This document shows, piece by piece, positions 33,421-46,577 of a DNA stretch of 64,000 nucleotides. The stretch's first letter is position 1; each line of letters begins with the position of its first letter. A program made the translations under genes and the position numbers. This DNA is from Aselliscus stoliczkanus (lineage: Eukaryota > Chordata > Mammalia > Chiroptera > Hipposideridae), in NCBI GenBank assembly GCA_033961575.1, contig CM066730.1, positions 157,631,523-157,695,522 on the forward strand, read 5' to 3'. The notes below the pieces were generated by a model. That model was not told the DNA's origin. It made no database searches and saw nothing but the letters and a program-made list of their open reading frames with translations.

Positions 33421-36400
33421 AAGGCTTACAGTTAAGAACAGCTGGGCAGGGACTGGGGCTTGGGCACGTGACCTGTGCAGTTGTACAAATCTCCACCTTT
33501 AGAAAGGCCCTGTTCTTGGTTTAATGCTCTGTTGTCATTGTCTTGAAATTCTTAATTTTTGAACAAGGGACTCTGCATTTTCATTTTGCACCAGATCCTG
33601 CAAATTATGTAGCCTGTCCTGCAGGAGGTATACACAGGACAAAGCATGAAATGACTGGGCATATAGGTGAGGTTTTGATCATGGAGTAGAAATTCTAGAC
33701 AATTCAGTGGAATTTTTGGAAGAAAGGTTGGGTCTCACAGGAGAGGAAGTGTAGATGATTGTAGGGATAACCATTTAGTGTGGTACGTGTTTAACAGCTG
33801 GGTTTTCCCCGGGAAGCATGGTGTAAATACTACCACCATGATCAATTTCAGGCTACCAACCTGAAGTCACTGAACAGAGTTGCGAGAGATGGGTACAGTC
33901 AGCTCATATGAGCTGCCTCCAGCACACTATAGGGTAATTACAATCAATAAAAGTAGAAACAGACCAGTAAAAATTAGAAATATGGTAGATTTAGGCCTGA
34001 CAGTCCCCTGGAAGATGGTGAAAACTCAGACTGGGGCCTTACAAAATTCAGGTGTACCCTGGAAGGAAGGCTGTGTGTTGTCTGGGGAGTTCTTTTTCTT
34101 CTTGTTCATCAGCAGTGGGCAGAATAAGTTGCTGCTAGTGAACAGGATTTCAAGCTTTATGGTCTAACATGGAGGGTGGGTGGATATGGGGGGAGGAATA
34201 TTGAACTTGAACCATGAGCCCCCAAATGGCAATGGTGTTTGTGCACAGAGGCATTGCATAGTTCGGCATTACATGTTGAGAACTGCAGGTGTTGCTTAGA
34301 AAAATGGGGTAAGCGAAGTCTTCAGATGCAGACAAGTTCTATTTGCCTTAAGTATGCTGTGCTTAGGAGCTGGGTTCTGACCCTGAAGGCCGCGGAGAGC
34401 TCCTGAAGGGTGGTAGGATCACTCGTGCATCCAGAATGGTTAACATTTCTTTTAGGAGAGGACTTCTTTTAGGAGAGGACTTTAGGAGAGGAGTTCCAAC
34501 TTCTGCCTAATGCACAAGGGAAAGGGAGAGAAATGTATGCACTGCAGACCTCCTTCTAATTAGGGATGACTAGCTAGCAGCACTTGTCTCTAGTCTGTAC
34601 TGTTTTCTCTAAGGTAGGTCAGGCAACTCCACATCCAAAGTGGGAAGAAATTGTACCATAAATTGCTCTTGCCTTGCCCCAAATGCCTGCTGAGCTGCAG
34701 AGGTCTCGTGTTGTCAGTAGCATTTTTCATTCATTTGGAAGCATGCACATATTGTATCCAAGAGCAGGCATTGTGGAGCTTTTGCAGTTTCAAAAGTGGA
34801 AAGGAATATCACCACCACTTTGTTCCCCTTTTTCAGCTTACAGAAGGAGAAGCTGGTACTGCTTGGTTTAATTACTGCATCCTTTCTGTGCCATGAGCCT
34901 CTGAATTGTTAGCAGGAGGAACATGAAGGCTTGTTGACTGGATGCTGGAACATTTGCAGCACAAGCATTTCAGCTACTGGCAATTAAATTGCTGCTGATC
35001 CTACTTTGTGAAAAGAGAAGGCGTGTTCTTTTTGAGCCCAGGAAATGAGGGTCCACTTAGTTATCCCCACATACAGGGTTTGACTTTGGGAAGTCTGAGA
35101 TCCCCCTCTACCATCACTGTCTCCCCGTTTCCAGTCAATTGTCACAGCATTTCATTCCCTACAAGCCCGTGGCTTTCTGTGGACCAAATGACTGAGAAGA
35201 TAAATGAGCCAGCAAGCCCTTGGACACCTCTCTGCTGCCTGTTTTCACCGAGGAGAACTTGTGCTGACTACGTAAAGCCAGGGTTTACCTCTTACGAGGA
35301 GACAGAGGCGTGGGGTGTGGGCAGCGACAGAGCCTTGCATAACCGGGGACAGAAACCCAAGCAGTTCAGTTTCTCCTCATCTGAGTTTGGTTTTTGTTTG
35401 GTTTGCTTTTGGGGTGTTTTTTTTGCTGGGTTGCTTTCTTTTAGTTTTTATTTTTAAATCTTTCCTTTAATCCTTTAGGCTTGTGAAATTTTTGCCAAGG
35501 GTTCATTTATTCTCCTGGCTATTGGCTATTGTTTCCTGACAAATTTGGAATCCCTCAGGGCCCAGATTCTTCCCCTCCCCCACCTCCCCCCATTCTCATT
35601 CTCAGCAGTAGGCACCCAAAATTTTTTAGCTCCAAGCCCCCTTCAGCCTTCTGGCCTAAATAATTTGTATGGGTTTCTCCCCGCTCAGTGACCTAGGCCC
35701 TTCCAGTACTGGCTGTGTGCATGTATTCACTAGCACTCCCCCACCCCCACCTCCCCGCCCCATTCTTAGCTTCGCTGAGAAAACCTGGGCAGCCAGTTTC
35801 CTTGTTGTGTGGGGGTGTGCAGAAACCCCTGCTATTGTACTTTTCCCTTTTCTGAAGTATTAGTGCCTGAGCCGTAGAACCTTTTCTTTCTTGCTTTTCC
35901 TTTTTTTTTTTTTTTCTTTTCACCATAGCTGCTCACTTTCTCCTGTAGTCTCCTAAATATTCTGGTTCTTTTATCTGCTTATCTGGTTTTTACTATGTGA
36001 AATGAACTCGAAAATGTGTTTGTTGGCAACTTTGCGAGTTAACTTAGAAAGCAGGAGGTGATGAGTGTTTTGGTGTGAATTCATTAACAGAGCCTTGCTA
36101 ATTGGCTGAATTTGAGCATGGGGGCAAGTGTCCAAAGCAGCCCTCTCTGAGTTGATGCTCCTGTGGTCCCTCCCCCTTCCTCCCTTCATTGGTGGTTTTA
36201 GTTTCCCTAGGGAGATGCTGAGAAGACATGATTCTGTAACTAACTACTACACACATAAATCCTGCCATATTCTCCAGCCTCGTCTTTATAGTTGCTCAGA
36301 AATGGATTGGATGTGTCTTTGAACTGGTTTTGCTAGCGTAAGAGTATGATACTGTCTTTGCTCTAGAAGGATTTTTGGTCATGACAATGGTTGCTTTCGT

Positions 36401-37069
36401 TTTAACACAGTTGTGTCTCAAATCAAAATGTGTTGAAAGCTGAATTTTTGTGAATCGTTCTTTAATATCACGTAGACAGCAGGGCAGCATTTGTCTTACC
36501 AAGGAGGGCTCCTACCTGGACTGTGATAATATGACAGATAAGTGCAGCCATCCTGTGTGGCCTCCAGCCTGCTAGCTAGTGATGGAGGGTTTTTTGGTCA
36601 TCCTGAATTATGGTGTGAGTCACTGGGGTTTGCTTGCTTGATTTAGAGAGGGTAGCCCCAGACTGGGGGAGAGAGAGAGGGTAAAGGAAGGAGAGAGAAC
36701 TGGAGAGATGGAGAAAAAGAATGTGAATAAAAAAACCTTTCAACATTCTGAATAAAGCTTCTTTGAAGGAGAAGTAGACTTATGCATCTGGGGCATGATT
36801 ATATGACTTATGGTTTTTTCAGAATTGGGTTAGTATTTATGATTTCTGTCAAGTACCAGAAAAAATTGCCTAAGGAAATTCCACCTGAGTGTCCCCCACC
36901 CTATATCATCCCCTAAAAATTTCACTATTACTTCCTAGTTTCTGAAGTAAAATAATTTGCCCCATATTTCCTTTTCCTGTTACTTTAAAAATAAATAATA
37001 ATAATAAACAAGCTGTTTCTTTAAAAACAAAAATCCGTCTGCCTTACTTAAGAATATTCATACTTTTCT
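33421..37069. other. 3.6 kb of single-copy-looking intron
   Basis: A short tandem (TTTTAGGAGAGGAC units at 34449-34494), a C-rich stretch (35575-35590, 35740-35765) and T-rich tracts are the only structure seen. The 149-codon frame at 35008-35457 shows no domain and ends in a T-rich tract; I do not support it as a gene. Confidence 0.45.
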
Positions 37070-37215
37070 TCTACTTCTGGGAATCCATTCTAAAGCAGTA
37101 ATTCTTAAAGAAAGAGCTTTGTGCACAATGATCAGATGCTGTTTATTTAATAAAAAAGTGGAAACTCTAATAATGAGAAAGTGGACATTGTGTAGCCATT
37201 AAAAATATATATTTG
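37070..37215 (+). repeat. Possible L1 ORF2 end fragment (sense)
   Basis: TCTGGGAATCCATTCTAAAG and TTGTGTAGCCATTAAAAATA resemble the end of an old L1. Confidence 0.5.
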
Positions 37216-37308
37216 ATGCATGAATGGTTCTTTTGTTACTGCCTTCTACTTTGCACTCCAGCCATGCTGAATGGCAGCTCTTCTGTGGACACCATACTTT
37301 TTAAAAAC

Positions 37309-37560
37309 AGCTTTATTAAAATATAATGAACATATTAACTGTATATGTTTAAAGTGTACAATTTGATTAGCTTTGACCTATGTATAACCATAAAACCATC
37401 ACCACATAAAAGATATCCATTACCCCAAGTTTCTTCCTGTCCCTTTGTAATTTGTCTTTCCCACTCCCTTCCCTACCCTTAGGCAACCACTGATCTGTGT
37501 TAGGTGGTTATAGATTTTCTAGAATTTAAAAACAAATGGAATCATACATTAAGTACTCTT
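37309..37560 (-). repeat. L1 3' UTR fragment (antisense)
   Basis: AAACAGCTTTATTAAAATAT, then AAGTGTACAATTTGATTAGC and TAGGCAACCACTGATCTGTG. It partly repeats what follows at 37565, so it is a separate L1 copy. Confidence 0.8.
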
Positions 37561-38541
37561 CTTTTTAATAGAATTATTGAGGCCTAATTCACATACCATA
37601 AAACTCACTCCTTTTGAGCATACAGTCAGTGATTTTAGCAAATGTGTAGAGTTGTACATCATCACCACAGTCCAGTTTCTGAACATTTCTGTAACCCCCA
37701 AAATATGCCTTGTGCCCATTTGCTCAAAAGTTCGCTTGTGATGTCCCCAGTCCCAGCCCCAGGCATCCACTAATCTGCTGTCTTTATAAATTTGCCTTTT
37801 CTGGACTTTTCATATAAATGGAGCCGTGTACTATGTAGTCTTTTGTGTCTGGCTTCTTTCATTTAGCATAATGTTCTAATGTTCATTCTTGTTGTAGTGT
37901 GTGTCAGTAGTTGGTTCCTTTTAATTATTGAGTAGTATTCCATTGTATGGGTGTATTATAATTGTTTATCCATTCACCTGTTGATGGATTTTTGGATTGT
38001 TTCCAGATTTTGGCTACAGATAAAACTGCTAGGAACATTTGTCAAATACAAGTATTTGTATGGCCATATGCTTTAATTTCTCTTGGGCGTGTATACCTGG
38101 GAGTGGAGTGGCTGGATCATATTGTATGTATACATTTAATGTTTTAAGAAACTGCCAAACTGTTTTCCAAACAGTTGTACCATTTTACATTCCCATTAAA
38201 ATGTATGAAAGTTCCAGTTGCTCTGCATTCTCACCAGCACTTGGTATGGTGAGTCTTTTTAATTTTAGACTGTGTGATAGATAGTATCTCATCGTGGTTT
38301 TGATTTGTATTTCCTTAATGACTAATGATGTTGAATATATTTTCATTTTCTTATTTTGCCATCCCTATTTTTTTGGTAAAGTATTCATATTTTTCCCCAT
38401 TTAAAAAACATTGGGTTTTCTTACATATATTTTGCATATAAGTCATTTATCAGATATGTGATTTGCATATATTCTCTCTTGTCTGTGTCTTGTCTTTTCA
38501 TTCTCTTAGTAGTGTCTTTTGAAGAGCAGATATTAATTTTT

Positions 38542-38968
38542 CTTTTTTTTTTAAAGATTTTATTGGGGAATTGGGGGAGGGGAACAGCGTTGGGGAATTG
38601 GGGAAGGGGAACAGACAAGTTGCTGTCCTTTTGTTCTTCAGTCTAGTTGTGGAGGACGTTGCTTCACTGGCCCATGTTGGTATCGTCATTACCCTCTTCC
38701 TGGGTGAGGCAGATCGGTTGACGGCCTCTGGCTGGTTGCTCATCGTGGCTATTGGCAGCTCACGCTGGCTGCCAGCCACTCACTGTAGCCTATGGCAGCC
38801 CACTGCAGCCAGGGCTGCAGTCTACACTGTCGCCAGGGCTCACAGCCCAGCTCCAGGTGGAGCTGTTAGCTGTAGAGGGCAGTTTCACTGGCCCTCATAT
38901 GTGGGATCTGAACCAGGGCTGCTGGCGTCCCAAGCCAGCTCTTAACCAATGCGCCACTCGGCCGGCCC
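38542..38968 (-). repeat. Composite tRNA SINE
   Basis: A full reversed copy. Flanks CAGATATTAATTTTT (about 38527) and CAGATAATAATTTT (about 38969) are a slightly decayed duplication. Confidence 0.94.
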
Positions 38969-39763
38969 CAGATAATAATTTTGATGATGTCCAGTTTATC
39001 AGTTTTTTAAAATGGATCATGTTTTAGGTGTTATGTCTAATAAAGATTTTCTCCTAAGCATTCTTCCAAAAGTTTTATAGTTTTAAGTTTTAAATTTAGG
39101 TCTAGACTTGTTTTGTATTTTTTTGTTTTGTTTTGTTATTGGCATATGAACATCTAATTGTGCGAGCACCATATTTTTTCCATCCTTTCTCCACTGAAGT
39201 GCTTTTCACTTTTATTGAAAATCAGTCAACCTTATGTTCATAAATCTGTTTCTGGACTCTGTTTGGTTCCATTGGTTTATTTGTTTATGTTGACATCAAT
39301 ACCACACTATCTTGATAACTTTGTAATAAGTCTTTAAATTGGACAATGTAAATTATACAAGTTTGTACTTTGTTATCAAAATTGTTCTCACTATTCTAGG
39401 TCCTTTATATTTTCATATAAATTTTAGAATCATCTTGTCGATTTCTGCGATTTTGAATGGGATTATGGGTGGCATGGGTTGTAGGTCAGTTTGGGGAGAA
39501 TTGATAGCCTAATAATAATAGTGAGTCTATTGGTCCATGAACACAGTATAGCTTCCCATTTATTTAAATCATCTCTAATTTGTATAAGCAATGTGTTGTA
39601 ATTTTTAGGGGATGGATCATGCTCATCTTTTGTCAGACTTATTGCTACATATTTTGTATTTTTGATGCTATTATTATATAATTGATATTTTAAAAAATTC
39701 AGTTTCTGTTTGTTGCTGGTGTATAGAAATACAGTTACTTTTTATATATCAATCTTGTATCCT

Positions 39764-40200
39764 GGGGCCGGCTGAGTCGCACATTGGCTAAGAACTGGCT
39801 TGGGGTGCCAGCGGCCCCGGTTTGGATCCCACATAAGAGGGCCAGTGACACTGCCCTCTACAGCTAACAACAGCTCCACCTGGAGCTGGGCTGTGCAAGC
39901 CCCGGTGACAGTGTAGGCTGCAGCCCCTGCTGCAGTGGGTTTCCCTAGGCTACAGTGAGTGGCCGGCAGCCGGCAGCCAGTGTGAGCTGCCGATAGCCAC
40001 AGTGAGTGACCATCCAGAGGCCGGTGACCGATCTGCCTTAACCGGGAAGAGCGCAATGACGATACCAACATGGGCCAGTGAAGCAACGTCATCTGCAACT
40101 AGACTGAAAAACAAAAAGACAGCAACTTGTCTGTTCCCCTTCCCTGATTCCCCAATGCTGTTCCCCTCCCCCAATTCCCCAATAAAATGTTAAAAAAAAA
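39764..40200 (+). repeat. Composite tRNA SINE
   Basis: Head GGGCCGGCTGAGTCGCACAT through AATAAAATG and A tail. ATCTTGTATCCTG (39751-39763) and ATCTTGTGTCCTG (from 40201) flank it. Confidence 0.94.
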
Positions 40201-40272
40201 AATCTTGTGTCCTGAAACCGTGCTATAAACTCACTTATTCATTCTGGTAGCTTTTTCGTGGATTCCATAGAA

Positions 40273-40279
<7 letters not shown>

Positions 40280-40324
<45 letters not shown>
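40280..40324 (+). repeat. (CA)n microsatellite
   Basis: About 22 uninterrupted CA units, flanked on both sides by copies of GATTCCATAGAAATA, so the array sits within a short duplication. Confidence 0.97.
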
Positions 40325-40325
<1 letters not shown>

Positions 40326-42577
40326 TTTTGTAGATTCCATAGAAATACACACATCACACACACATACATACATATACATGTATACAAGTATATGTATGTG
40401 TATGTCATGTTGTCTGTGAATAAAGACCATTTTACTTCTTTTCTAATATGAATACCTTTTATTTCTTTTTCTTGCCTATTGCACTGGCTAGAACCTCCAG
40501 TGTTGAATAGAAGTGGTGAAAGTACATCCTTGCCATGTTCTTGATATTAGGGGAAGTCATTCAGTCTTTCACTGTTAAGTATGATGTTAGCTGTGGGGTT
40601 TTTGAAGATGTCTTTTATCAGGTGGAAGAAGTTCCTTTCTATTCCTAGGTTGATGTGAATTTGTATCAGGAATAAATGTTGGATTTTGTCAAGTGGCTTT
40701 TCTTCATCTATTGAGATGATCATATGGGTCAATGTTTTTAGTGTGTTAATATGGTGAATAACTTGATTGATTTTGAATGTTAACCCAACCTTGCATTCCT
40801 AAACTAAACCCCACTTAGTCATGGTATATTATTCTTTTTATATATTGTTATATTTGATTTATATTTGTTATGAATTTTTGCATCTGTGTTCATGAGGGAT
40901 TGTAGCCTGTAGTTTTCTTGTCTTGTAACATCTTTGTTTGGTTTCAACATCCGAGTAATGCTGGTCTTATAGAATGAGTTGAGAAGTTTTCACTCTGCTT
41001 TAATTTTCTAGAAGAGTTGTGTAAAATTGGTACTATTTATTACTTAAATGTTCAATATAATTGAAGCTATCTGGGTCTGGAGAAAAATTCAATTAATATA
41101 ATAGATATATAGCTATCTAGGTTAACTATATATCTATAGTAAGCTTTGACAAATGTGTCTTTCAACCAATTTGTGCATTTTATCCCAGTAGTCAAATTTA
41201 TTGGCATAAAGTTGTTCACAGTATTCCCTTTATGGCTCTTTAAATATCTGTAGAACCTGGAGTGATGTTACCTTTCTCATTCCTGTAATTAGTAATTTGT
41301 GACACCCCACCCCTCCAGCCTAGCCCAGCCCTCCTCCTTTTCTCTCCGATAATCAGACTGGGCTATATTTTCTCAAAGACAGTTTTTAGTTTCACTCATT
41401 TTTCTCTATTGCTTTTCTATTTTCTATTTCATTGGTTTCTGTTCTAATCTTGATTATTTCTTCTGCTTTATTGTTTCTTGGATTTCATTTGCTCTTTTTC
41501 TAGTTTCTTAAGATGTAATCTGAAATGATTGATTTGAGATGTCCTTTTTTCAAACATAGGCATTACATAGGTATTTAATGCTATAAATTTCCCTCTAAAT
41601 TCTGCTTTAGCCATGTTTTACAAAATTTGATATTTTGTGTTTACAGTTTTATTCAGTTGAAAATGCTTTAAAATTTCCCTTTGACTACTCCTGTGACCCT
41701 TAAGTTATTTAGAAGTATGTTATGTAGTTTTCAAATATTTGGTGGGATTTTCTAGATATTGTTGTATTATTGGTTGGTAATTTAATGCCATTATAGCCAG
41801 TGAGCATTGTATGACTTGAATCCTTTTAAATTTATTGAGACCTGTTTCATGGCTCAGAATATGGTCTATCCAGGTAAATGTTCCATGTGCACCTGAAAAG
41901 AATATGCTCTTATTATTGGGAGAGTGGCCTATAAGTGTCAGTTAGGTCAAATTGGTTAGTGTTGGTCAGATCTTCTATATCCTTATTTTTTAAATTAATT
42001 TCTATCAATTATTTAGAGAGGTAATAAAATATCACTCTGTATTTGTAGATATATCTGTTTCTCCTTACTGTTAGATAAGCTTTTGCTTCATGTACTTTGA
42101 ATTTCTATTATTAGATGTATCCATGTTTAGGGTTATTATGTCCTCTTGATGAATTGACCCCTTTATCATTATAAAATTATCCTCTTAATCTCTGGAAATA
42201 TTCTTTGCTCTGAAATCTGTTTTGTCTCATCTTAATATAGCCACTCAGCCTTTCTTTTGGTTAGTATTAGCGTGATATATCCTTTTCTATTCTTTTATGT
42301 TTAACCTATTTGTGTCTTTATATTTTAAGTAGATTTCTTATAGGCTGCATATAGCTATGTGTTGCTTCATAGCCAGTCTGACAGTCTCTACTGATTAATT
42401 AGAGTGTTTAGACTATTTAATGTGTTTATTGATGTGATTAAATTCAAATCTACCAACTTAGTATTTATTTTCTGTTCTATGTGTTCTTTGTTTATTTTAT
42501 TCCTATTTTATATGCTTTTCATTGAATTAATGGGGTATTTTCTATTCCATTTTACCTCCTTTTGTTGACTTTTTAGT

Positions 42578-43076
42578 TGTGATAAGCAGAGTAATTGCCA
42601 TCTTTCCCCCAAGGTTGTCAATGTCTTGATGCAGGAACCTGTGAATATGTTATGTTATATGGCAAAGAGGAATTAGGGTTGCAGATGGAATTCAGGTTGT
42701 TAAACATCTGATCTTAAAATAGAGACATTATCCTGCATTTTCCAGGTAGGCCCAATTCATTTCCAAGGGCTCTTAAAAGTGGAAAAGGAAGATATAACTA
42801 TGGAGGCAGGACAGAGAGATGTAACATTGTTTGCTTTCAAGATGGCACCATGAGCCAACAAAGGTGGGTGGCCCCTAGAAACTGGGAAAGGAAAGGCAAC
42901 CGATTCTCTCCTAAAGCCTCCAGAAAGGAATGTAGTCCTGCCAACTCCTTGATTTTAGCCCAGTGAGATCTGTGTTGGATTTCCATCCCACAGAACTGTA
43001 AGATAATAAATTTGTGTGGATTAAGCTGCTGAGTATGTGGTAATTTTTTTACAGCAGCAATAAGAAAATTAATACA
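42578..43076 (+). mobile_element. MLT1-type MaLR solo LTR inserted in the L1
   Basis: About 499 bp from TGTGATAAGCAGAGTAATTG to AATTAATACA, with the typical interior ATGTCTTGATGCAGGAACC, CACAGAACTGTAAGATAATA and a 3' GTAATTTTTTTACAGCAGC. TAGT repeats at both borders (42574-42577 and 43077-43080), and the L1 text TTTTAGTTATAATTC rejoins across it. Confidence 0.85.
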
Positions 43077-43581
43077 TAGTTATAATTCTTTGTTATATAG
43101 TTTTACTGGTAGCTATAGAATTTGTAGTATATGTCTTTAACTTATCAAGGACTACCTTCAATTGATATTTTACTATCAATTGCTTAGTATGAGGACTTTA
43201 CAACAGTATGCTTCCATTTTCTTTTTCCAGCCTTTGTGCTGTTGTTGTTATACATTTTATTAATACTTCTACATATGTTATAAATCTCATTATATATTGT
43301 TATTATTTTTGCTTTAAACAGTCAATTATCTTTTAAAGAGATTTAAATAATAAGAAAAAACATAGACTGAATTAAGCAGTATTTCTAGTGCTCTTTATTA
43401 CTTTGTATTGATACAGGTTTCTATTTGGTATCAGTTTTCTGTGTCTTAAAGGACTTCCTTTATTATTTCTTATAGTGTAGGTTTGTGGTGATACATTCTT
43501 TCAACTTTTGTATGTCTGGAAATTCTTCATTTCACCTTCATCTTTGAAAGATATTTTTACCGTTTAAATAATTCTAGGTTG

Positions 43582-43935
43582 TCGGGGAATATAATTAATA
43601 ATGTTGTAAATATTTTGTGGGGTGCCAGATGGTCACATGTCTTGTTAGGGAGACCACTTCATGGATGGAGTAGAGGCTTGATCACTGTACTGTACACCTG
43701 AAGATGATGTTGTATAATATTGTATACCAAATGTAAGTGACTATATAGATAGTCACAGGATGTGGATTATACGGTGGGAGTTAGAGGAAGTGTAATAGAT
43801 AGTATGATATGGGGGGGAGGAGTGAGGTGGCAAATTGGGGGAGGGGGTTGTCACTTTGAGGGGTAAAAAGTGTAACTATTGCACTGTGTTGTACACCTGA
43901 AGCTAATTATAAATAAATAAATAAATAAAAATAAT
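43582..43935 (+). mobile_element. 354-bp retroposed element with 15-bp target duplication
   Basis: AATAATTCTAGGTTG occurs at 43567-43581 and 43936-43950. Between the copies lies TGTAAATATTTTGTGGGGTG, GCACTGTGTTGTACACCTGA and an (AATA)n tail. It is therefore an LINE-mobilised insertion in sense orientation. It resembles the 3' end of a carnivore/bat-type L1 3' UTR, but I cannot assign it firmly. Confidence 0.8.
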
Positions 43936-44295
43936 AATAATTCTAGGTTGAAAGGGTTTTTTTGTTTTTGTTTTTGCTTTCAGTATCTTAAAGATATTGT
44001 GACAGTCTCTTTTAGCTTGTGTTTCTGTTGAGAAATCTGCTCTAGTTTTTATATTTGTTCCTCTATACGTAATGTGTCTTTTTTGCTCTGTTTAGTATTA
44101 TGATTTTCTCTTTATCGCCGTTTTTAAGCAATTTGATTATATTATTTCCTGGTGTGGTTTTCTTTGTTTTGTTTTTTTGTGTTTGGAGCTTGTTGAACTT
44201 CTCAAATCTTTGTTCAAATGTGGTTTTGTAGTTTTCATCAAATTTGGAAATTATCGACCATTATTTCTTCAGATATTTTTCTGTCTGCCACCTTC

Positions 44296-44857
44296 TTTTT
44301 TTTTTTTCTTTAAAAGATTTTATTGGGAGGGTCGGCCGAGTGACGCGGTGGTTAAGCACTGGCCTTGGAAGCCAGCGGCCCTGGTTCGGTCCCACATGTG
44401 GGGGCCAGTGACACTGCCCTCAAAAAAAAAGAAAAAAAAAGATTTTATTGGGGATTGGGGGAGGGGAACAGCGTTGGGGAACCGGGGAAGGGAAACAGAC
44501 AAGTTGCTGTCTCTTTGTTCTTCAGTCTAGTTGGGGAAGACGTTGCTTCACTGGCCCATGTTGGTATCATCATTGCACTCTTCCCGGATGAGGCAGATCG
44601 GTTGCTGACCGCAGGATGGTTGCTCACTGTGGCTATTGGCAGCTCACGCTGGCTGCGGGCCTCTCACTGTAGCCTATGGCAGCCCACTGCAGCAGGGGCT
44701 GCAGCCTACACCGTTGCTGGGGCTTGCACAGCCCTGTTCCAGGTGGAGCTGTTGTTAGCTGTGGAGGGCAGTGTCAGTGGCTCTCCTATGTGGGATCCGA
44801 ACCGGGGCCACTGGCATCCCCAAACCGGCTCCCAACCAATGCGCCACTTGGCCGGCC
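44296..44857 (-). repeat. Composite tRNA SINE containing a second SINE
   Basis: Outer reversed composite copy with CTGCCACCTTC at 44285-44295 and 44858-44868. Its tail is split by the inner copy at 44329-44436. Confidence 0.94.
44329..44436 (+). repeat. Head-only tRNA SINE nested in the tail of a composite SINE
   Basis: GGTCGGCCGAGTGACGCGGT head and A-rich tail. AAAAGATTTTATTGGGA is duplicated (44312-44328 and 44437-44453, last base differs); the target is the outer SINE's own tail. Confidence 0.94.
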
Positions 44858-45250
44858 CTGCCACCTTCCTTTAATAACTCCAGTTGAAAGCATATTTGGA
44901 CACCAAAAATTGCTCTGTAATTTGCTATGCTCTGTTCATTTTCAGTCTTTTTTCTGTATTATTTCGAATAGTTTCTATTGTTATATCATCATAAGTTTAC
45001 TAACCTTTTCTTCTGCATTGTCTACTTGCCATTAAACATCTACAGTATATTTTTCATCTTATACATTCTAATATTCATCTCCCAGGAACTTGATTTGGGT
45101 CTTGTTTGTTTGTTTGTTTAAACATGTCTTCCATGTCTCTACTTAATATATGTAGTCTTTTTTATAGCTTCATGAACATATGGAATACAGTCATAATAAT
45201 TATCTTAATATCCTTGTCTACCAGTTCTGTCATCTGTATTATTTCTGGGT

Positions 45251-45722
45251 TTTATTTATTTATTTATTTATTTACTTATTTATTTTTTAAGATTTTGTTG
45301 GGGAATTGGGGGAGGGGGACAGCGTTGGGGAACCGGGGAAGGGGAACAGACAAGTTGCTGTCCTTTTTGTTCTTCAGTCTAGTTGAGGACGTTGCTTCAC
45401 TGGCCCATGTTGGTATCATCATTGCACTCTTTTCGAGTAAGGCGGATTGGTCACCGACCTCTGGACGGCCACTCACGGTGGCTCACAGTAGCTCACACTC
45501 CTGACAGCCGCTCACGCTGGCTGCCGGCCACTCACTGTAGCTTATGGCAGCCCACTGCAGCAGGGGCTGCAGCAATGCTGTCCCGGGGACTCACAGCGCC
45601 CAGCTCCAGGTGGAGCTGTTGTTCACCATCTTAACTGTAGAGGGCAGTGTCACTGGCCCTCATATGTGGGATCCGAACCGGGTCCCAAGCCAGCTCTTAC
45701 AAATGCACCACTTGGCTGGCCC
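45251..45722 (-). repeat. Composite tRNA SINE with (TTTA)n tail
   Basis: A reversed copy whose tail has become (TTTA)n. The head is damaged (part of the CGCTGG segment is missing). The target duplication is not clear. Confidence 0.9.
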
Positions 45723-46002
45723 TATTTTAATTTTTTAGAGACTTTTTATAAGAGTTTTCTCAAGGCAAACTGATGACATATACTGAGGAGGGTAAGACCT
45801 CAAATGCTTTGGAGAATAATAGTTTTGCAGCTTCTTTTATGCATTTGAAATTGCAGAAATGTAAGGAAGATTATATGGATTATATGGGAGAAAGCAAGGT
45901 GGGGATTGGATTACAGGATAGTTAACAAAGTTTTAAATAGTTAATATTTTTCCTCAATTCTGCATTTATTTTCCTGCTTCTTTGCATGTCTGATACTTTT
46001 TT

Positions 46003-46455
46003 GTTTTTTAAGATTTTATTGGGGAATTGTGGGACGGGAACAGCGTTGGGGAATCTGGGAAGGGGAACAGACAAGTTGCCTGTCCTTTTGTTCTTCAGTC
46101 TAGTTGTGGAGGACGTCGCTTCACTACTGGGCTCTTCCCCAGGTGAGGCAGATTGCTCGCCGGCCTCTGGATGGCCGCTCATGGCGGCTCACAGCAGCTC
46201 ATGCTGGCTGCCTACTGCTCACTGTGGCTGCCAGCCACTCACAGTGGCTTACGACAGCCCATGGTGGCCCCGCTGCAGCCTGCGCCGTCGCCGGCAACTC
46301 ACGGCAGCCCAGCTCGTCGTCGAGCTGTTGTTCACTATCTTGGCTATAGAGGGCGCAGCTTCACTCTCCTCATGTGGGATCCGAACCCTGGTCCTGCTGC
46401 TCATAGCTGGCGTCCCAAACCAACTCTTAACCAACATGCCACTCGGCTGCCCCTT
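46003..46455 (-). repeat. Diverged composite tRNA SINE
   Basis: Tail AAGATTTTATTGGGGAATTG and the distinctive CGCCGTCGCCGGCAACTCAC in the body. The head is worn (CACTCGGCTGCCCC). The body variant differs from most other copies. Confidence 0.9.
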
Positions 46456-46501
46456 GTGTCTTACTTTTAAGTTATCTTATGTGGGCCCAGAGGTCCATTT
46501 A

Positions 46502-46577
46502 TTGGGTTGTTGGAAAAGTCATGATGTATTTTTCTGTTTAGTTGCAAAAATGTGTCATGACTTTTCCAACAACCCAA
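46502..46577. mobile_element. Palindromic mariner-like MITE, copy 2
   Basis: A 76-bp element with perfect 23-bp terminal inverted repeats beginning TTGGGTTGTTGGAAAAGTCA. The left flank is TA; the right flank is CA (one change). It is homologous to 8512-8590. Confidence 0.85.

Noticed and set aside
34999..35460. A 149-codon + frame as a possible gene or exon
   Set aside because: No splice-bordered match, no domain, and a low-complexity hydrophobic end produced by a T-rich tract.
46104..46470. Tandem-looking repeats of GCTCACGGTGGCTCA-type units as a CRISPR or satellite array
   Set aside because: They are the internal degenerate repeats of the composite SINE body, present in every long copy. 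CRISPR arrays do not occur in this genome type.
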